In this document: positions 1-9,071 of the stretch, piece by piece | Numbering within the stretch: the first letter of the stretch is position 1 | How the letters are laid out: every line of letters starts with the position of its first letter | Source: JADLCX01 sp964630785 | GTDB taxonomy: Bacteria; Planctomycetota; Phycisphaerae; Phycisphaerales; UBA1924 | Direction of reading: 5' to 3' | DNA: 64,000 bases | Assembly (NCBI GenBank): GCA_964630785.1 | Contig: CAZVZG010000007.1 | Coordinates: 1 to 64,000 of the forward strand | Translations under genes and position numbers: made by a program | Notes under the pieces: model-generated | Seen by the model: only the letters and a program-made list of their open reading frames with translations | Told to the model about the DNA's origin: nothing | The model's database searches: none

Positions 1-1
1 C

Positions 2-841
2 CCCGCCCCCCCCGCCCCCCCCGCCCCCCCTTCCCCACCGGTCGAGCAGAAGGCCGCCCACGAACCTCCCCCCGCGCCCATTGCGATACCCCCGAACGAC
101 GCGACACGCGATTCTTCCACGGGGCAAATGCTCAAAGAGCCGCCGACCCCGGTCGATCCGAACAGCGGCCCGCGGGGTGGTGCGCCGGCGCCCGTACCGA
201 CACCCCCTCCGGCAACCTCGCCGGAGCCCGAACACTCCCACGCGGCCTCGTTCGAGTCGGGATTGTCGCCCATGCCCGGGAGCGAAACCGCGTCTGTGGG
301 CGAGGCGGCGGTCGCGCCGCGTGAGTCGCTCCAGACGCCAGCAACGGTCGCGACGGGCGGTCCCGCGCCCGCGGCCCAAGCCACGGCGACCGTCTATTCG
401 ATCACCAACGAGCCGGCCGACGCGTCGGTGCGGATCGTCAGTGCCGGCGCGAGCGGCGCCGAGTGGCGGGCGCTGGGCGGCGCGTGGCGGCCGCTCGCCG
501 CGGGCGACGCGGCCACCGGTCGGTTCGAGGTCCGCACCGGCGTGGACGGCCACGCGCTGATCGAGTTTGACGGCCGGGTCGCGGTGTTCGTACCGCCGCT
601 CAGCCGGGTCACCATCGCCAGGCGGAGCGCCGATTCGCCCGAAGCCGTTTTCACGATCGAGCGCGGCGCGATCGAGTTACGGGCGGCTTCGGGAGGGGGG
701 GAGGGGGGGAACCAGCCCGTGCAGTCGTGGGTCTGCACGCCCGATCGCACCGCGGGCTTTGAGAGCCTTCCGGGCGTGCGCATCGGGTACAGCGCGTTCA
801 GCGGAACGAAGATCGGCAGGCCAATGGAAGCAATCCGTTAG
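2..841 (+). CDS. FecR-like domain protein, proline-rich, 5' end outside window
   Basis: The reading frame is open to the left edge of the window, so only the last 279 residues are seen. The first part is a low-complexity Pro/Ala region, encoded at the very edge by runs of C. A compact region follows (about residues 130-230 of the visible part) with the pattern of a FecR-type domain: a short beta-rich stretch with GHALIEFDGRVAVFVPPLSRV and then FTIERGAIELRA. FecR domains in planctomycetes usually occur in exported or membrane-anchored proteins, where they follow a transmembrane or sigma-factor-linked N-terminus. That part is not visible here, so location and role are unknown. A G7-A-G7 tract encodes a Gly/Glu linker near the C-terminus. 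An internal ATG at 128 exists, but nothing suggests it is the true start. Confidence 0.6.
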   Translation, partial: PAPPAPPAPPSPPVEQKAAHEPPPAPIAIPPNDATRDSSTGQMLKEPPTPVDPNSGPRGGAPAPVPTPPPATSPEPEHSHAASFESGLSPMPGSETASVGEAAVAPRESLQTPATVATGGPAPAAQATATVYSITNEPADASVRIVSAGASGAEWRALGGAWRPLAAGDAATGRFEVRTGVDGHALIEFDGRVAVFVPPLSRVTIARRSADSPEAVFTIERGAIELRAASGGGEGGNQPVQSWVCTPDRTAGFESLPGVRIGYSAFSGTKIGRPMEAIR

Positions 842-1108
842 GATTGCACGCTACATTCGGGCCACCTGCGTTGTCCCCGGCCCAGAGGATTTATATCTAA
901 GATCGTCGGAGAAGTGGCCGCGTCCGAGATTGTCGGACAGAGTCTTTTCAGACGTTCGCCTGCGCGCGGTCGATACGCGGGCGGGGAGGGGGGAGGCGGG
1001 GAGGGAGGGAGAGGGTGTCGCGGTCTCAGTTATCGGGCACCGCGCTGGGCTTCGTGGGGAGGGGGAAGCGGGGGAGCGGGACCGCGTCGGCAGCGCCGGT
1101 GGGCCACC
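842..1108. other. intergenic region with AT-rich patch and polypurine G-tracts
   Basis: No gene is evident. A short AT-rich patch (about 886-905) could hold a promoter. A 6-bp hairpin (922-938) followed by a short T-run could be a weak terminator for the FecR-like gene. Two dense purine tracts, 981-1015 and 1056-1080, contain at least four G-runs of three or more each. They have G-quadruplex-forming potential on the plus strand, 30-130 bp ahead of the next start codon. Confidence 0.45.
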
Positions 1109-1759
1109 ATGAAGATCGGTCGGGTCATCAAGACGAGTCGCAAGCCGGTGCGGACAGCTCCGTGGCCGCTCGAGGTGCTGCAGCTCCTCGAGGAACACCA
1201 CCTGTGCGCCTGGGCGCACGCGCCCGAGCGGCGTCGTAAGTTCGGCGTCGGCCTCGCGTGGCACCTCTCGTCGCTCGACGATACACAGGTGGTGCTTCTC
1301 GACGGCGCAAAGATCACGGACCTCGGGACGTTCTGTGCGCAGTTGGAGGGGGCGATAGGTCTTCCTCGCGTCGAACGGCGCATCGATACGCCCGGCGGTG
1401 TGGTCGGGACCCTGCGCCGTCGGTTCACGCCCAGAGGGCACCGCCCGGTCAAGCGCCGGTACTACATCTGGCTCGATGCCGACCACCTGCTGCGACGCGA
1501 CCACCGGCTCTTCGGCCAGTTGGTCGACGCTATCGCCGGAGTCGCCGCGGAGTATGAGTTCACCAACGAAGACCTCCTGCTCCTGCAGCGGGCGGTGTTC
1601 GTCGGAGGGCCGTCGCTGGACATGTACGCGGAGGATCCCTGCGGCCAGTTCAGGTCGTGGTGGAGCGACGGCAGCGAGACCCCGCTCTGGCGGGTGGTGA
1701 CGGGCGTGGATGCCCCGCGCCTGCTCCGCTACCAGATCGGCGAGGCCGAAGGCGCTTGA
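1109..1759 (+). CDS. hypothetical protein, 216 aa
   Basis: I do not recognise this soluble 216-residue protein. It has no signal peptide or membrane segment. Notable parts are the sequence LLDGAKITDLGTFCAQLEGAIGLP near residue 70, a central RRYYIWLDADHLL, and an aromatic-rich C-terminal third. The first of these faintly resembles the substrate-facing region of barstar-like proteins, but the similarity is too weak to use. The ATG at 1109 is chosen over an in-frame start further upstream (914), because the upstream extension would be translated from polypurine low-complexity DNA. It lies 33 bp upstream of rsmD on the same strand, with a weak terminator-like hairpin between. Confidence 0.6.
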   Translation: MKIGRVIKTSRKPVRTAPWPLEVLQLLEEHHLCAWAHAPERRRKFGVGLAWHLSSLDDTQVVLLDGAKITDLGTFCAQLEGAIGLPRVERRIDTPGGVVGTLRRRFTPRGHRPVKRRYYIWLDADHLLRRDHRLFGQLVDAIAGVAAEYEFTNEDLLLLQRAVFVGGPSLDMYAEDPCGQFRSWWSDGSETPLWRVVTGVDAPRLLRYQIGEAEGA

Positions 1760-1781
1760 CGCGCCCCTTCGGGCGCGCTTT
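1760..1781 (+). terminator. possible weak terminator between hypothetical gene and rsmD
   Basis: A 7-bp perfect GC stem (CGCGCCC/GGGCGCG) with a CTTC loop begins at the stop codon and is followed by CTTTG. The U-tract is short, so it may attenuate rather than stop transcription into rsmD. Confidence 0.4.
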
Positions 1782-1792
1782 GCTCCGGCGAC

Positions 1793-2653
1793 ATGCGCAT
1801 CATCGCCGGCGAGTTCCGCAGACGCACGCTTCACACCCCCCGGGACGCGAGCACCACCCGGCCGATCCCGGACCGGGTCAAGGAGTCGCTCTTTGGGCTC
1901 TTACGCGGCAACTGCGAGGGGGCCAACGTACTCGACGTTTTCGCCGGCACGGGCGCGATCGGGCTGGAAGCGATCAGCCGCGGCGCGGCCCGGTGCGTGT
2001 TCGTCGAGCGCGACCGCAAGATCGGCGACCTGCTGCAGCGCAACATCGACGATCTGGGGTGCGAGGATCGGTGCGAGGTCGTCCGGTCCGACGCGCTGGG
2101 GCCCGCGACGCTGGCCCGCGCCCCGCGCCCGGTCAACCTCGCGTTCTTCGACCCGCCCTTTCCGCTGGTCTTCGATCCGCAGGGCTGGGACCGCATCCGG
2201 CGGCAGTTCGGGCGCGTGATCGATCTGCTCAGCGCCGACGGGTTCGCCGTGCTGCGCACCCCCTGGCCGCTACGTCACGAGGAGGTGGTGCACGCGGACG
2301 GGCGGCGCGAGTGGCGCTCGGTGCTCGAGAGCGTGCGCGAGCGGCGGAATCAGGGTTCGCCTTCGGCGCGGACCGCCCGGCGCGGGCGGTCCGATGAGTT
2401 CGACGAGAAGGCCTGGGAGGGCGACCGTGCTAACCTCGACGAGATCGCGGCCGAGCACGAGGACGATCTGATGGCCATGTGGGAGGAAGAGCAGGACGAG
2501 GCCGCGGGCGCGCACGGGCGCACCGACGTGAACATCGTTCGCCACGACGCCGACCTCACCTTTCCCAACGCCGCCGGGCCCGAGACCCACGTGTACGCCT
2601 CGCAGGCGGTGCACCTTTACATGCAGAAGAACCCCGATGGGGAGGGGCGATAG
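1793..2653 (+). CDS. rsmD: 16S rRNA (guanine(966)-N(2))-methyltransferase RsmD
   Basis: RsmD transfers a methyl group from S-adenosylmethionine to N2 of G966 of 16S rRNA during 30S assembly in the cytoplasm. The N-terminus MRIIAGEFRRR and the following TRPIPDRVKESLF are family signatures. The SAM-binding motif DVFAGTGAIGLEA is at residues 48-60 and the catalytic DPPF at 120-123. The protein is 286 aa, against about 190 usually. The extra roughly 100 C-terminal residues begin with an Arg-rich segment, continue as an acidic stretch rich in Glu/Asp, and end with a short tail. This extension is not part of the known fold and its role is unknown. The gene is closely followed (15 bp) by the helicase gene, consistent with cotranscription. 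Confidence 0.9.
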   Translation: MRIIAGEFRRRTLHTPRDASTTRPIPDRVKESLFGLLRGNCEGANVLDVFAGTGAIGLEAISRGAARCVFVERDRKIGDLLQRNIDDLGCEDRCEVVRSDALGPATLARAPRPVNLAFFDPPFPLVFDPQGWDRIRRQFGRVIDLLSADGFAVLRTPWPLRHEEVVHADGRREWRSVLESVRERRNQGSPSARTARRGRSDEFDEKAWEGDRANLDEIAAEHEDDLMAMWEEEQDEAAGAHGRTDVNIVRHDADLTFPNAAGPETHVYASQAVHLYMQKNPDGEGR

Positions 2654-2668
2654 CCCGGGGAGCGGTCG

Positions 2669-5600
2669 ATGCCGGACGGGACGCGCTTGGCGGGTGGGGG
2701 ATCGGCCGCGGCCGGGGCGGCGGATTCGACGGCGGGCCTGAACAGAGCCCAGCGCGAAGCCGTGACGCACTCGGGCGGACCGCTCATCGTGCTCGCCGGT
2801 CCCGGCACAGGCAAGACCCGCGTGATCACCCACCGGATCGCCCACCTCGTGCGTGAGCGGGGGGCCGACCCGTCGAGCATCGTCGCGGTGACGTTCACCC
2901 TCCGCGCCGCCGAGCAGTTGCGCGAGCGTCTGGCCGCGATCCTCGGTGCACCGACCGCCGAGCGCGTGAACGCGCACACGATCCACGGGTTCGGCCTGCG
3001 GATCCTGCGTCGGAACGCCGACCTCGCCGACCTCGCCCCGATCGGCGGCCCCTCCGGTGGGGGGGGGGGGGGAGGGGTGGATGACGCGGCGGGCGGGTTC
3101 GCCCGCGGGCGTGTGCGCCGGTGCGAACTGATCGACTCCGCCCAATCGCGACGGATGCTTCGTCGGCTCATCCTCGACAACGACCTCTTCGGGCACGCGC
3201 GCGCGGGCGGCGTGGAGTCGCTCATCGAGGAGGCCGGCCGCCTGTTCGATGCGTTCGACAACCACGCCCTGACGCCGGAAGGCGTCGCGGAGTTCGTCCA
3301 GCGATGGGGCGCGGCCGTGGACGCGGGGAGAGGGATAGACGGAGAGACGCTCGACGTGCAGGCGGGCGAGGCCGCACGTGCCGCGCACGCGCGGTTCGCC
3401 CAGTTCGCCGAGTTGCACAGGCTCTTCGACTCCGAACGACGCGCCGCCGGGCTCATCACGTTCGGCGACCTGCTCATGATCCCGATCCGCTTGATGCGCC
3501 GCCACCCCGCCGCCGCGGCGTGGTGCAGGTCGCGGTTCAAGCACTGGCTCGTGGACGAGTTCCAGGACGTCAACACGGCGCAGATCGAGCTCCTGCGGCT
3601 GCTCGCGCCGCCGGGGAGTGGGGGAGGGGGGGGCGAGAGAAGCGGGCCGGACCTGTGCGTGGTCGGCGACGACGATCAGTCGATCTACGGGTTCCGCGGG
3701 GCGGACGATCAGGCTTTCCGGCGATTTTCGTCCATCTGGAGCGGCGCGAGGGTGGTGGCGCTGACGGAGAACTACCGCAGCCGGCCGCGGATCATCGATG
3801 CGGCCAACTCGATCATCGAGCGGGCCGAGCACCGCTTCGCGCCGGACAAGACGATCGAGTTCCCGCGCGGCGCGGACCGACTTCCCGCGGGCGAGATCGA
3901 CTGTGTGCAACTTCGTGAGGAAAAAGAGGACGGCGAGGCCATTGCTTCGATGATCCGCACCCAGGCCGGGCGCGCCGCGCCGAAGGACTCCGCGTCGGAC
4001 CGCGACCGGCCGGACGCGCCGTACAAGGGATTCGCCGTCGTGGCCCGATCGCATAGCGACCTCGACCGCATCGAGGAGGCGCTCTGGCTGGAGGGCATCC
4101 CGACCCTGCGATGGAAACGGGCCTCCGCCGCCGACGAGGACGGGGTAAAGGACGTCATGGCGTGGTTGAAGCTCATCGCCGCCCCGCGCGAGCCTTGGCA
4201 CGCGCGCCGGCTGCTCATGCGCCCGCCGATCGGCCTGTCGCTCGAATCGGTGAACAGTTGGGATCAGCAATACCGCGCGGCCGCCTCCCGAGCCCGGGCC
4301 GCCCGCGAGAGCGATGGGCGGGCGGAAGACCCGGGGCTGTTCCCGCGGTGGCTGCGGGCGCGGGCGACCGGGGATGGCACGGGCGTAGACACTCCCACCC
4401 ACGCGACCATGGTCGAGAAGTTCTGCCGCTGGTTCGACGAGTTCGCCGAAGCGGCCACGCGAGATTCGGCCGCGGCTGTGGTCGTGCGGATCGTGCGCGA
4501 GACCGGGGTTGTGCACGCCGACCTGTCCGACGACAGGTCGCGGGTCGCGCGGGTGGAGAGCATCGTCGCGATGCTCAACTTCGTGCAGGCCAGGCAGGGC
4601 CGCCTGCCCGCGCCCGGGGGCGTGCGCGAGTTTCTGGAGTATTACGAGGACCTCGCGCCGAGCGAGCAGGGCTTCACCGGGTCGAGCGACCCCGTGACCG
4701 CCGACGAGGGCGAAGAGCCCGAGGGGAGCGCGTCGATCAACGCCGTTCGCCTCATCACGGCGCACTCGGCCAAGGGGCTGGAGTTCGACACGGTGTTTGT
4801 GCCGCGGGTCCAGCCGCCGCACGGATACCCCAAGACCTCCAAGAGCGACGAGCTGGAGATTCCGGAAGGGCTCATCGCCCGGGTCGAGGGCGGCCCGGCG
4901 CTGGATATCAAGGAGCGGCGGCTCGCCGAGGAGCGGAGGCTGTTCTACGTCGCGTGCACGCGGGCGGAGCGGCGGCTCGTGCTGCTCTCCAAGCAGCCCA
5001 AGGGCAAGAGCTCGTCGACCAACTACTTCAAGGAGATCCTGGGCGTTGAAGCGCTCAGGAGCGAGGTCAACGTCGTTTCCGCGGGCGATGTCGTTGCGCA
5101 GGCTCTGCGCGAGGCGGGTCGCCCGGGGCACGACGGCGGCGCGGACGCCCTTCGGGGGCTGCGCGGCGGTGAGGACGCCGACACCTCGGGTGCGCGCGAC
5201 CGGCGCCGGGAGTTGTTCGAGCGGGCCCGGCGCGAGGCCCGCCTGGCCGCGGCGGGGGCGCTGGCGCGGATCGACGATCCGCTCGCCACTGAATCGAGAA
5301 TCGACGAGGCGAAGGCGGTGCTCGGGGAATCCGCCGACCGGATGGCCGCGATTGCCAGGGTCGAGGCCGAGGGAAAGCCGCCACCGTGGGCGGACCGGCT
5401 CGGGCCGGGCGCGCGTGCCGAGATCACTGCTCTGCTTGCGGCGTCGTCGGCGGCGATGACGCCGGGCGAGGCGGGCCCGCGGGCGGTCCCGAAGTGGCTG
5501 GTCCGCGTGCCGCGTCCGCCGCTGCGCCTGAGTTACACGGCGATCAACGACTACCTCCGATGCCCACGCTGCTATTACGTGAAGCACGTGCTGGAGATGC

Positions 5601-6316
5601 GCGGGCCCGAGGGCAAGCCCGCGGTGTTGGGGATCGCGATCCACCGCGCCCTGGAGCGGTTCTACAACGTCTTCCGCGAAGCCGACGCCAACGGTGTGCC
5701 GGCCCCGGGCCTGCCCGAGCTTGAGGCGATGGCCCGCGAGGAGTTCTTCGCCAGCGCGGGCGCGGACGACGAGATCAACGCCGCCGAGCTCGATCGGCTC
5801 ACAGCCCAGGTGCGGCTCGGCTTCGAGAAGTTGCACCGCCCGGACGTCCACGTTCTCGAAACCGAGCGGCAGGTGGACTTTGAGTACCTCAGCGCGGGCG
5901 AGACCGACGGAGATGCCGGCGCCGCCACGACGCACCGCGTGATCGCCAAGATCGACCGGATCGATCAGGTGACATGCGAGGACGGGTCGGCCGCGTTCCG
6001 CATCGTGGACTACAAGACCGGCCAGCCGACCAAGAAGCTCCTGGAGCCCGACCCCAAGGACCTGCAGATGGGTCTGTACGTGCTTGCGCTCAGGCATGAG
6101 TATGGAGAGGACATCACGGGGAGCGCGGAGTACTGGCTGTTTTCCACCGGCCAGCGGGGCGTGATCGACTTCGCGGACGTGGACGAGCGGGGCGTCCGCA
6201 AGCAGATCGACAAGGTTGTGGCCGGGATCCTCTCGGGCCGGTTCCCCCGGGCGAAGAACTGTCACGGCGAGGTCTGCGAGTTTCTCGGGCCCGACGACGA
6301 TTCTGCCGAGGAATAG
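2669..6316 (+). CDS. UvrD/Rep-family helicase fused to C-terminal PD-(D/E)XK nuclease
   Basis: A 1215-residue superfamily 1A DNA helicase. The Walker A motif GPGTGKT is at residues 44-50. The other helicase motifs follow in order: DEFQDVN (motif II), VVGDDDQSIYGFRGAD (III), LTENYRS (IV), and the motif V/VI region with AHSAKGLEFDTVFVP and LFYVACTRAERRL. From about residue 950 comes a RecB/AddB-like nuclease domain (RLSYTAINDYLRCPRCYY, later VDYKTGQ near 1112). Two cysteines precede the nuclease and two end it (CHGEVC near 1197), suggesting a 4Fe-4S staple as in AddB and Cas4. It probably acts in double-strand-break processing or repair. A 14-G homopolymer at about residue 131 and a G8 run at about 319 encode glycine linkers inside the helicase. 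Confidence 0.88.
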   Translation: MPDGTRLAGGGSAAAGAADSTAGLNRAQREAVTHSGGPLIVLAGPGTGKTRVITHRIAHLVRERGADPSSIVAVTFTLRAAEQLRERLAAILGAPTAERVNAHTIHGFGLRILRRNADLADLAPIGGPSGGGGGGGVDDAAGGFARGRVRRCELIDSAQSRRMLRRLILDNDLFGHARAGGVESLIEEAGRLFDAFDNHALTPEGVAEFVQRWGAAVDAGRGIDGETLDVQAGEAARAAHARFAQFAELHRLFDSERRAAGLITFGDLLMIPIRLMRRHPAAAAWCRSRFKHWLVDEFQDVNTAQIELLRLLAPPGSGGGGGERSGPDLCVVGDDDQSIYGFRGADDQAFRRFSSIWSGARVVALTENYRSRPRIIDAANSIIERAEHRFAPDKTIEFPRGADRLPAGEIDCVQLREEKEDGEAIASMIRTQAGRAAPKDSASDRDRPDAPYKGFAVVARSHSDLDRIEEALWLEGIPTLRWKRASAADEDGVKDVMAWLKLIAAPREPWHARRLLMRPPIGLSLESVNSWDQQYRAAASRARAARESDGRAEDPGLFPRWLRARATGDGTGVDTPTHATMVEKFCRWFDEFAEAATRDSAAAVVVRIVRETGVVHADLSDDRSRVARVESIVAMLNFVQARQGRLPAPGGVREFLEYYEDLAPSEQGFTGSSDPVTADEGEEPEGSASINAVRLITAHSAKGLEFDTVFVPRVQPPHGYPKTSKSDELEIPEGLIARVEGGPALDIKERRLAEERRLFYVACTRAERRLVLLSKQPKGKSSSTNYFKEILGVEALRSEVNVVSAGDVVAQALREAGRPGHDGGADALRGLRGGEDADTSGARDRRRELFERARREARLAAAGALARIDDPLATESRIDEAKAVLGESADRMAAIARVEAEGKPPPWADRLGPGARAEITALLAASSAAMTPGEAGPRAVPKWLVRVPRPPLRLSYTAINDYLRCPRCYYVKHVLEMRGPEGKPAVLGIAIHRALERFYNVFREADANGVPAPGLPELEAMAREEFFASAGADDEINAAELDRLTAQVRLGFEKLHRPDVHVLETERQVDFEYLSAGETDGDAGAATTHRVIAKIDRIDQVTCEDGSAAFRIVDYKTGQPTKKLLEPDPKDLQMGLYVLALRHEYGEDITGSAEYWLFSTGQRGVIDFADVDERGVRKQIDKVVAGILSGRFPRAKNCHGEVCEFLGPDDDSAEE
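3059..3072 (+). repeat. 14-G homopolymer inside the helicase gene
   Basis: Fourteen consecutive G residues followed by A-GGGG, in frame, encode a run of glycines. Any single-base slip would shift the frame about 130 codons into the gene. Confidence 0.9.
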
Positions 6317-6376
6317 GGACCCGGTTCGGGCCTTCCCATGCAACTTCCGCGCCGGGCGGAGATATCACCCCAGGGC

Positions 6377-7906
6377 ATGATGCTCCGACTCCTGTTCATC
6401 ACCTTGCTGGCCGCGTGCCCAAGTGTCGCGGCGCTCCGCGCGGCGGCCCCCGTGCTCGCTCCACCCGAGCGTGCGACGACCGAACAGCGGTTGTCGTTGC
6501 CGGTCCCGATCGAGCAGGACGCGGGCGTGCCCGGCGACGCGGACTTGCCGGTGTGCGACCCCGCCTGGCGGTCGCAGATCGTGTGCATGGCGGGCCATCG
6601 GCGCAGTCCCGCGGTTTCGGCCTGGCTCCGCAACGGCGTGCGAGTGCACCACCTGCGATTGGATTCGATGCCCGGCTACGTGCTGGTCACCATCAGCCTC
6701 TGCGGCGGCGAACTGCTCGAAACCACGGAGAACCGCGGCGTCTCGATGGGCGCCTGCAGCGCGTGGCACGACCTTTCGGTCGAAGGATTCCCCGCGGGCG
6801 GGCCGGACGCCGCGCTTGACGGGCGCGACGTCCACATCGACGGGGTCGCGGGCCCGGACTCCATCCAACTGCGCGTCTGGGGGGGGCGGGCCGACATCGA
6901 CACCGGCATGCGGGTGGCCGCGGCCTTGCTCCAGCGGCCGAAGGTGACCCAAGCCGCGCTCGACGCGACCATGCGCGACGCCTGGGCGCAGATCTCAAGC
7001 CGGGCGGCGACGCCCCAGGGCGTCATCGGCAACGCGATCACCGACGCGATCTTTCCCGCGGGCCAGGCCCGGGTGCGCACCGCGACCAAGGGCGAGTTCG
7101 AGGCGGTCACCGTCGCGGCGGCGCAGGAGTGCCTGGATCGGCACCTAACCGGCGCGCCGATCGAGGTGTCCATCGTCGGCGACCTCACGCTCGACGAGGG
7201 CATGAGGCTCGCCGCGGGCTACTTGGGGCGGATGCCGGCGCGGGATCGGGTTTGTCCCAAACGCATGGCCGCGCTCCGAGACTTGCCGCCGCCGCCCTAC
7301 CCCATCCGCGAGCGGGTCAAGGGCGCGATCCCTGCGGGCTCATCGATCGTCGTGGTCGGCTTCCCCGGGGCGGACGCCTCGGACATCCCGGAACTGCGGG
7401 CCCTGCGCGCGGCCGGACACGTGCTCGACGAGCGTGCCACCGCGGCCCTGGCCGGGGCCGGATTCAAGAATGCTCAGATCAACGCCTCGCTCGTGCCGGG
7501 CACGGTCTATCCCGGTTTCGGGCTGGTTATCGTCAACTTCACCACCACGCCCGAACAGGCCGATCGGGCGGGCGACGTGCTCGAAGCGGCCGTGCGGGCC
7601 CTGGCCTTGACCGGCGTCACCAAAGCCGAACTCCGGTCGGTCACCGAAGACCTTGCCCGAACAGTCGAGAAGTTCGAGCGCGAACCGCGGTACTGGGCCG
7701 GCATCCTCGCCCGATCCGACAGCATCGGGGTCGATCCCGATCAGGTGGCCGATGGAGCGGCGTTCTACCGCGGGCTCGACCCGCAGACCGTCAACGAGGC
7801 GCTCAAGCGGCGGTACGGTGAGGGCCGCGTGCTGCGGCTAGTGATCGATGCGGACGGGACCGTCCCGCCCGAACGAACGCTCGCGCCAACACCCGGCGAG
7901 AAGTGA
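6377..7906 (+). CDS. half-length, non-catalytic M16-family (insulinase-like) exported protein
   Basis: A 509-residue protein with an N-terminal signal-like segment (MMLRLLFITLLAACPSVAA). It aligns along its whole length with the C-terminal half of the full M16 peptidase encoded at 13004-15862. Shared landmarks are WL-NGVR-HH, PIEVS-VGD, YPGFGL, and a C-terminal EAL-KRRYGEGRVLRLVID. It carries no HxxEH zinc site. M16 proteins often work as pairs of a catalytic and a non-catalytic half, so it could be a partner subunit or a decayed paralogue. Start choice is uncertain: an in-frame ATG at 6338 also exists, but 6377 gives a cleaner signal sequence. It lies 60 bp after the helicase gene and converges with atpG. 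Confidence 0.75.
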   Translation: MMLRLLFITLLAACPSVAALRAAAPVLAPPERATTEQRLSLPVPIEQDAGVPGDADLPVCDPAWRSQIVCMAGHRRSPAVSAWLRNGVRVHHLRLDSMPGYVLVTISLCGGELLETTENRGVSMGACSAWHDLSVEGFPAGGPDAALDGRDVHIDGVAGPDSIQLRVWGGRADIDTGMRVAAALLQRPKVTQAALDATMRDAWAQISSRAATPQGVIGNAITDAIFPAGQARVRTATKGEFEAVTVAAAQECLDRHLTGAPIEVSIVGDLTLDEGMRLAAGYLGRMPARDRVCPKRMAALRDLPPPPYPIRERVKGAIPAGSSIVVVGFPGADASDIPELRALRAAGHVLDERATAALAGAGFKNAQINASLVPGTVYPGFGLVIVNFTTTPEQADRAGDVLEAAVRALALTGVTKAELRSVTEDLARTVEKFEREPRYWAGILARSDSIGVDPDQVADGAAFYRGLDPQTVNEALKRRYGEGRVLRLVIDADGTVPPERTLAPTPGEK

Positions 7907-7915
7907 ACGCGTATT

Positions 7916-8797
7916 TCAGCCCAGCGCGGCCGCGCCCGAGATGATCTCGGTGAGCTCGGTGGTGATCTGCGCCTGTCGGGCGCGGTTGTACTGGCGGGTG
8001 AGCCGCTTGCCCATCTTGCCGGCGTTGTCGGTCGCGCTCTTCATCGCCACCATGCGGGCGATGTGCTCGCTCACGATCGCGTCGTTGAACGCCTGGAACA
8101 GCGTCGCCTTCACCGCCGCGGGGAGCAGCGAGCCCAGCAGGACCTCCGCCGGCGGGTTGAACTCGTACTCGACGTGCGCGGCGTGCCGGCGGTCGGCGTT
8201 CTCGGCCGGCTTGAGGGGCAGCAACTGAACGACCTCGGGCGTCTGCCGCCCCACGGAGATGTACCGCATGTAGATCATCTTCACCGCGGAGACCTCTCCT
8301 GCGATGAACCGATCCATGTATCCCTGGGCCAGCCGCTCGATCTGCGAGAACTCGGGCTTGTCGCCGATGGCGTGCTGCTGGGCGACGTTCACGCCGTTGA
8401 ACTTCAGGAACGCCGCGCCCTTGCGTCCCACCAGGTCGATCACGCCCGAGCGGACCTTGTCGCTCGATCGCAGGTGCTGCATCGCCAGGCGCAGGATCGA
8501 GCCGTTGTACGGCCCGCACAGCCCGCGGTCGGACGTGATGATCAGCGTCAACTCGGGCTTGTCCTTGCCCGCGGGGTTGCCAGCCAGCAGCGGGTGCGTG
8601 GCATCGCCGCCCCCGCCCGCCGTTTCAGCAAGTTTGCGTACCAGCTCGAACACGCCCTCGGTGTAGGGCTTGGTGGCCGTGGCCTTCTGCTGGGCCCGGG
8701 CGAACTTGCTCGTGGCGATCATCTGCATCGTCTTGGTGATGCGGCGGATGTTGCCGACGGCCTTGATGCGCTTCTTGATCTCGCGGGTCTTGCCCAT
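7916..8797 (-). CDS. atpG: F1F0 ATP synthase subunit gamma
   Basis: The gamma subunit is the rotor shaft of the F1 sector that couples proton flow to ATP synthesis at the inner membrane. The 293-residue product has the diagnostic N-terminus MGKTREIKKRIKAVGNIRRITKTMQMIATSKF and the conserved ITSDRGLCGPYN. The C-terminal helix reads MKSATDNAGKMGKRLTRQYNRARQAQITTELTEIISGAAAL. The ATG at 8797 is fixed by this N-terminus, although a longer open frame runs further upstream. No other ATP synthase gene is adjacent: atpG sits alone, convergent with the half M16 gene and divergent from a metalloprotease gene. Normally atpG lies between atpA and atpD, so this organisation is unusual. No clear Shine-Dalgarno is seen. 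Confidence 0.95.
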   Translation of the reverse strand: MGKTREIKKRIKAVGNIRRITKTMQMIATSKFARAQQKATATKPYTEGVFELVRKLAETAGGGGDATHPLLAGNPAGKDKPELTLIITSDRGLCGPYNGSILRLAMQHLRSSDKVRSGVIDLVGRKGAAFLKFNGVNVAQQHAIGDKPEFSQIERLAQGYMDRFIAGEVSAVKMIYMRYISVGRQTPEVVQLLPLKPAENADRRHAAHVEYEFNPPAEVLLGSLLPAAVKATLFQAFNDAIVSEHIARMVAMKSATDNAGKMGKRLTRQYNRARQAQITTELTEIISGAAALG

Positions 8798-9071
8798 AGG
8801 GGCATGAGGATAGGTGGGTCCGTCGTCGGCGGCAGTAAATCGGGAAATGTTCGGGTATTCATCGGCCCGCCCGCCCTTCCCTACGCCCGACGATCCGTGG
8901 ATCGACCCGGCAGTAACGGCCGACCGACCCGGGATTTGCAATCGGGTGTCTTTGTCTGGTTCGTCGTTACCGATGAAGGTAAGTTGTTGGAGCGGCCCGC
9001 CGCGTTCGCGGCCGGAGTGCCGACCGTCATGGCAGCGGTTCCGCGGCCGTCACCGCGGTGAGGCTTGTGAG

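Noticed and set aside
2270..6343. Antisense open frame of 1357 codons opposite the helicase gene
   Set aside because: High-GC codon bias on one strand leaves long stop-free frames on the other. The product is Arg/Pro/His-rich with no recognisable domain.
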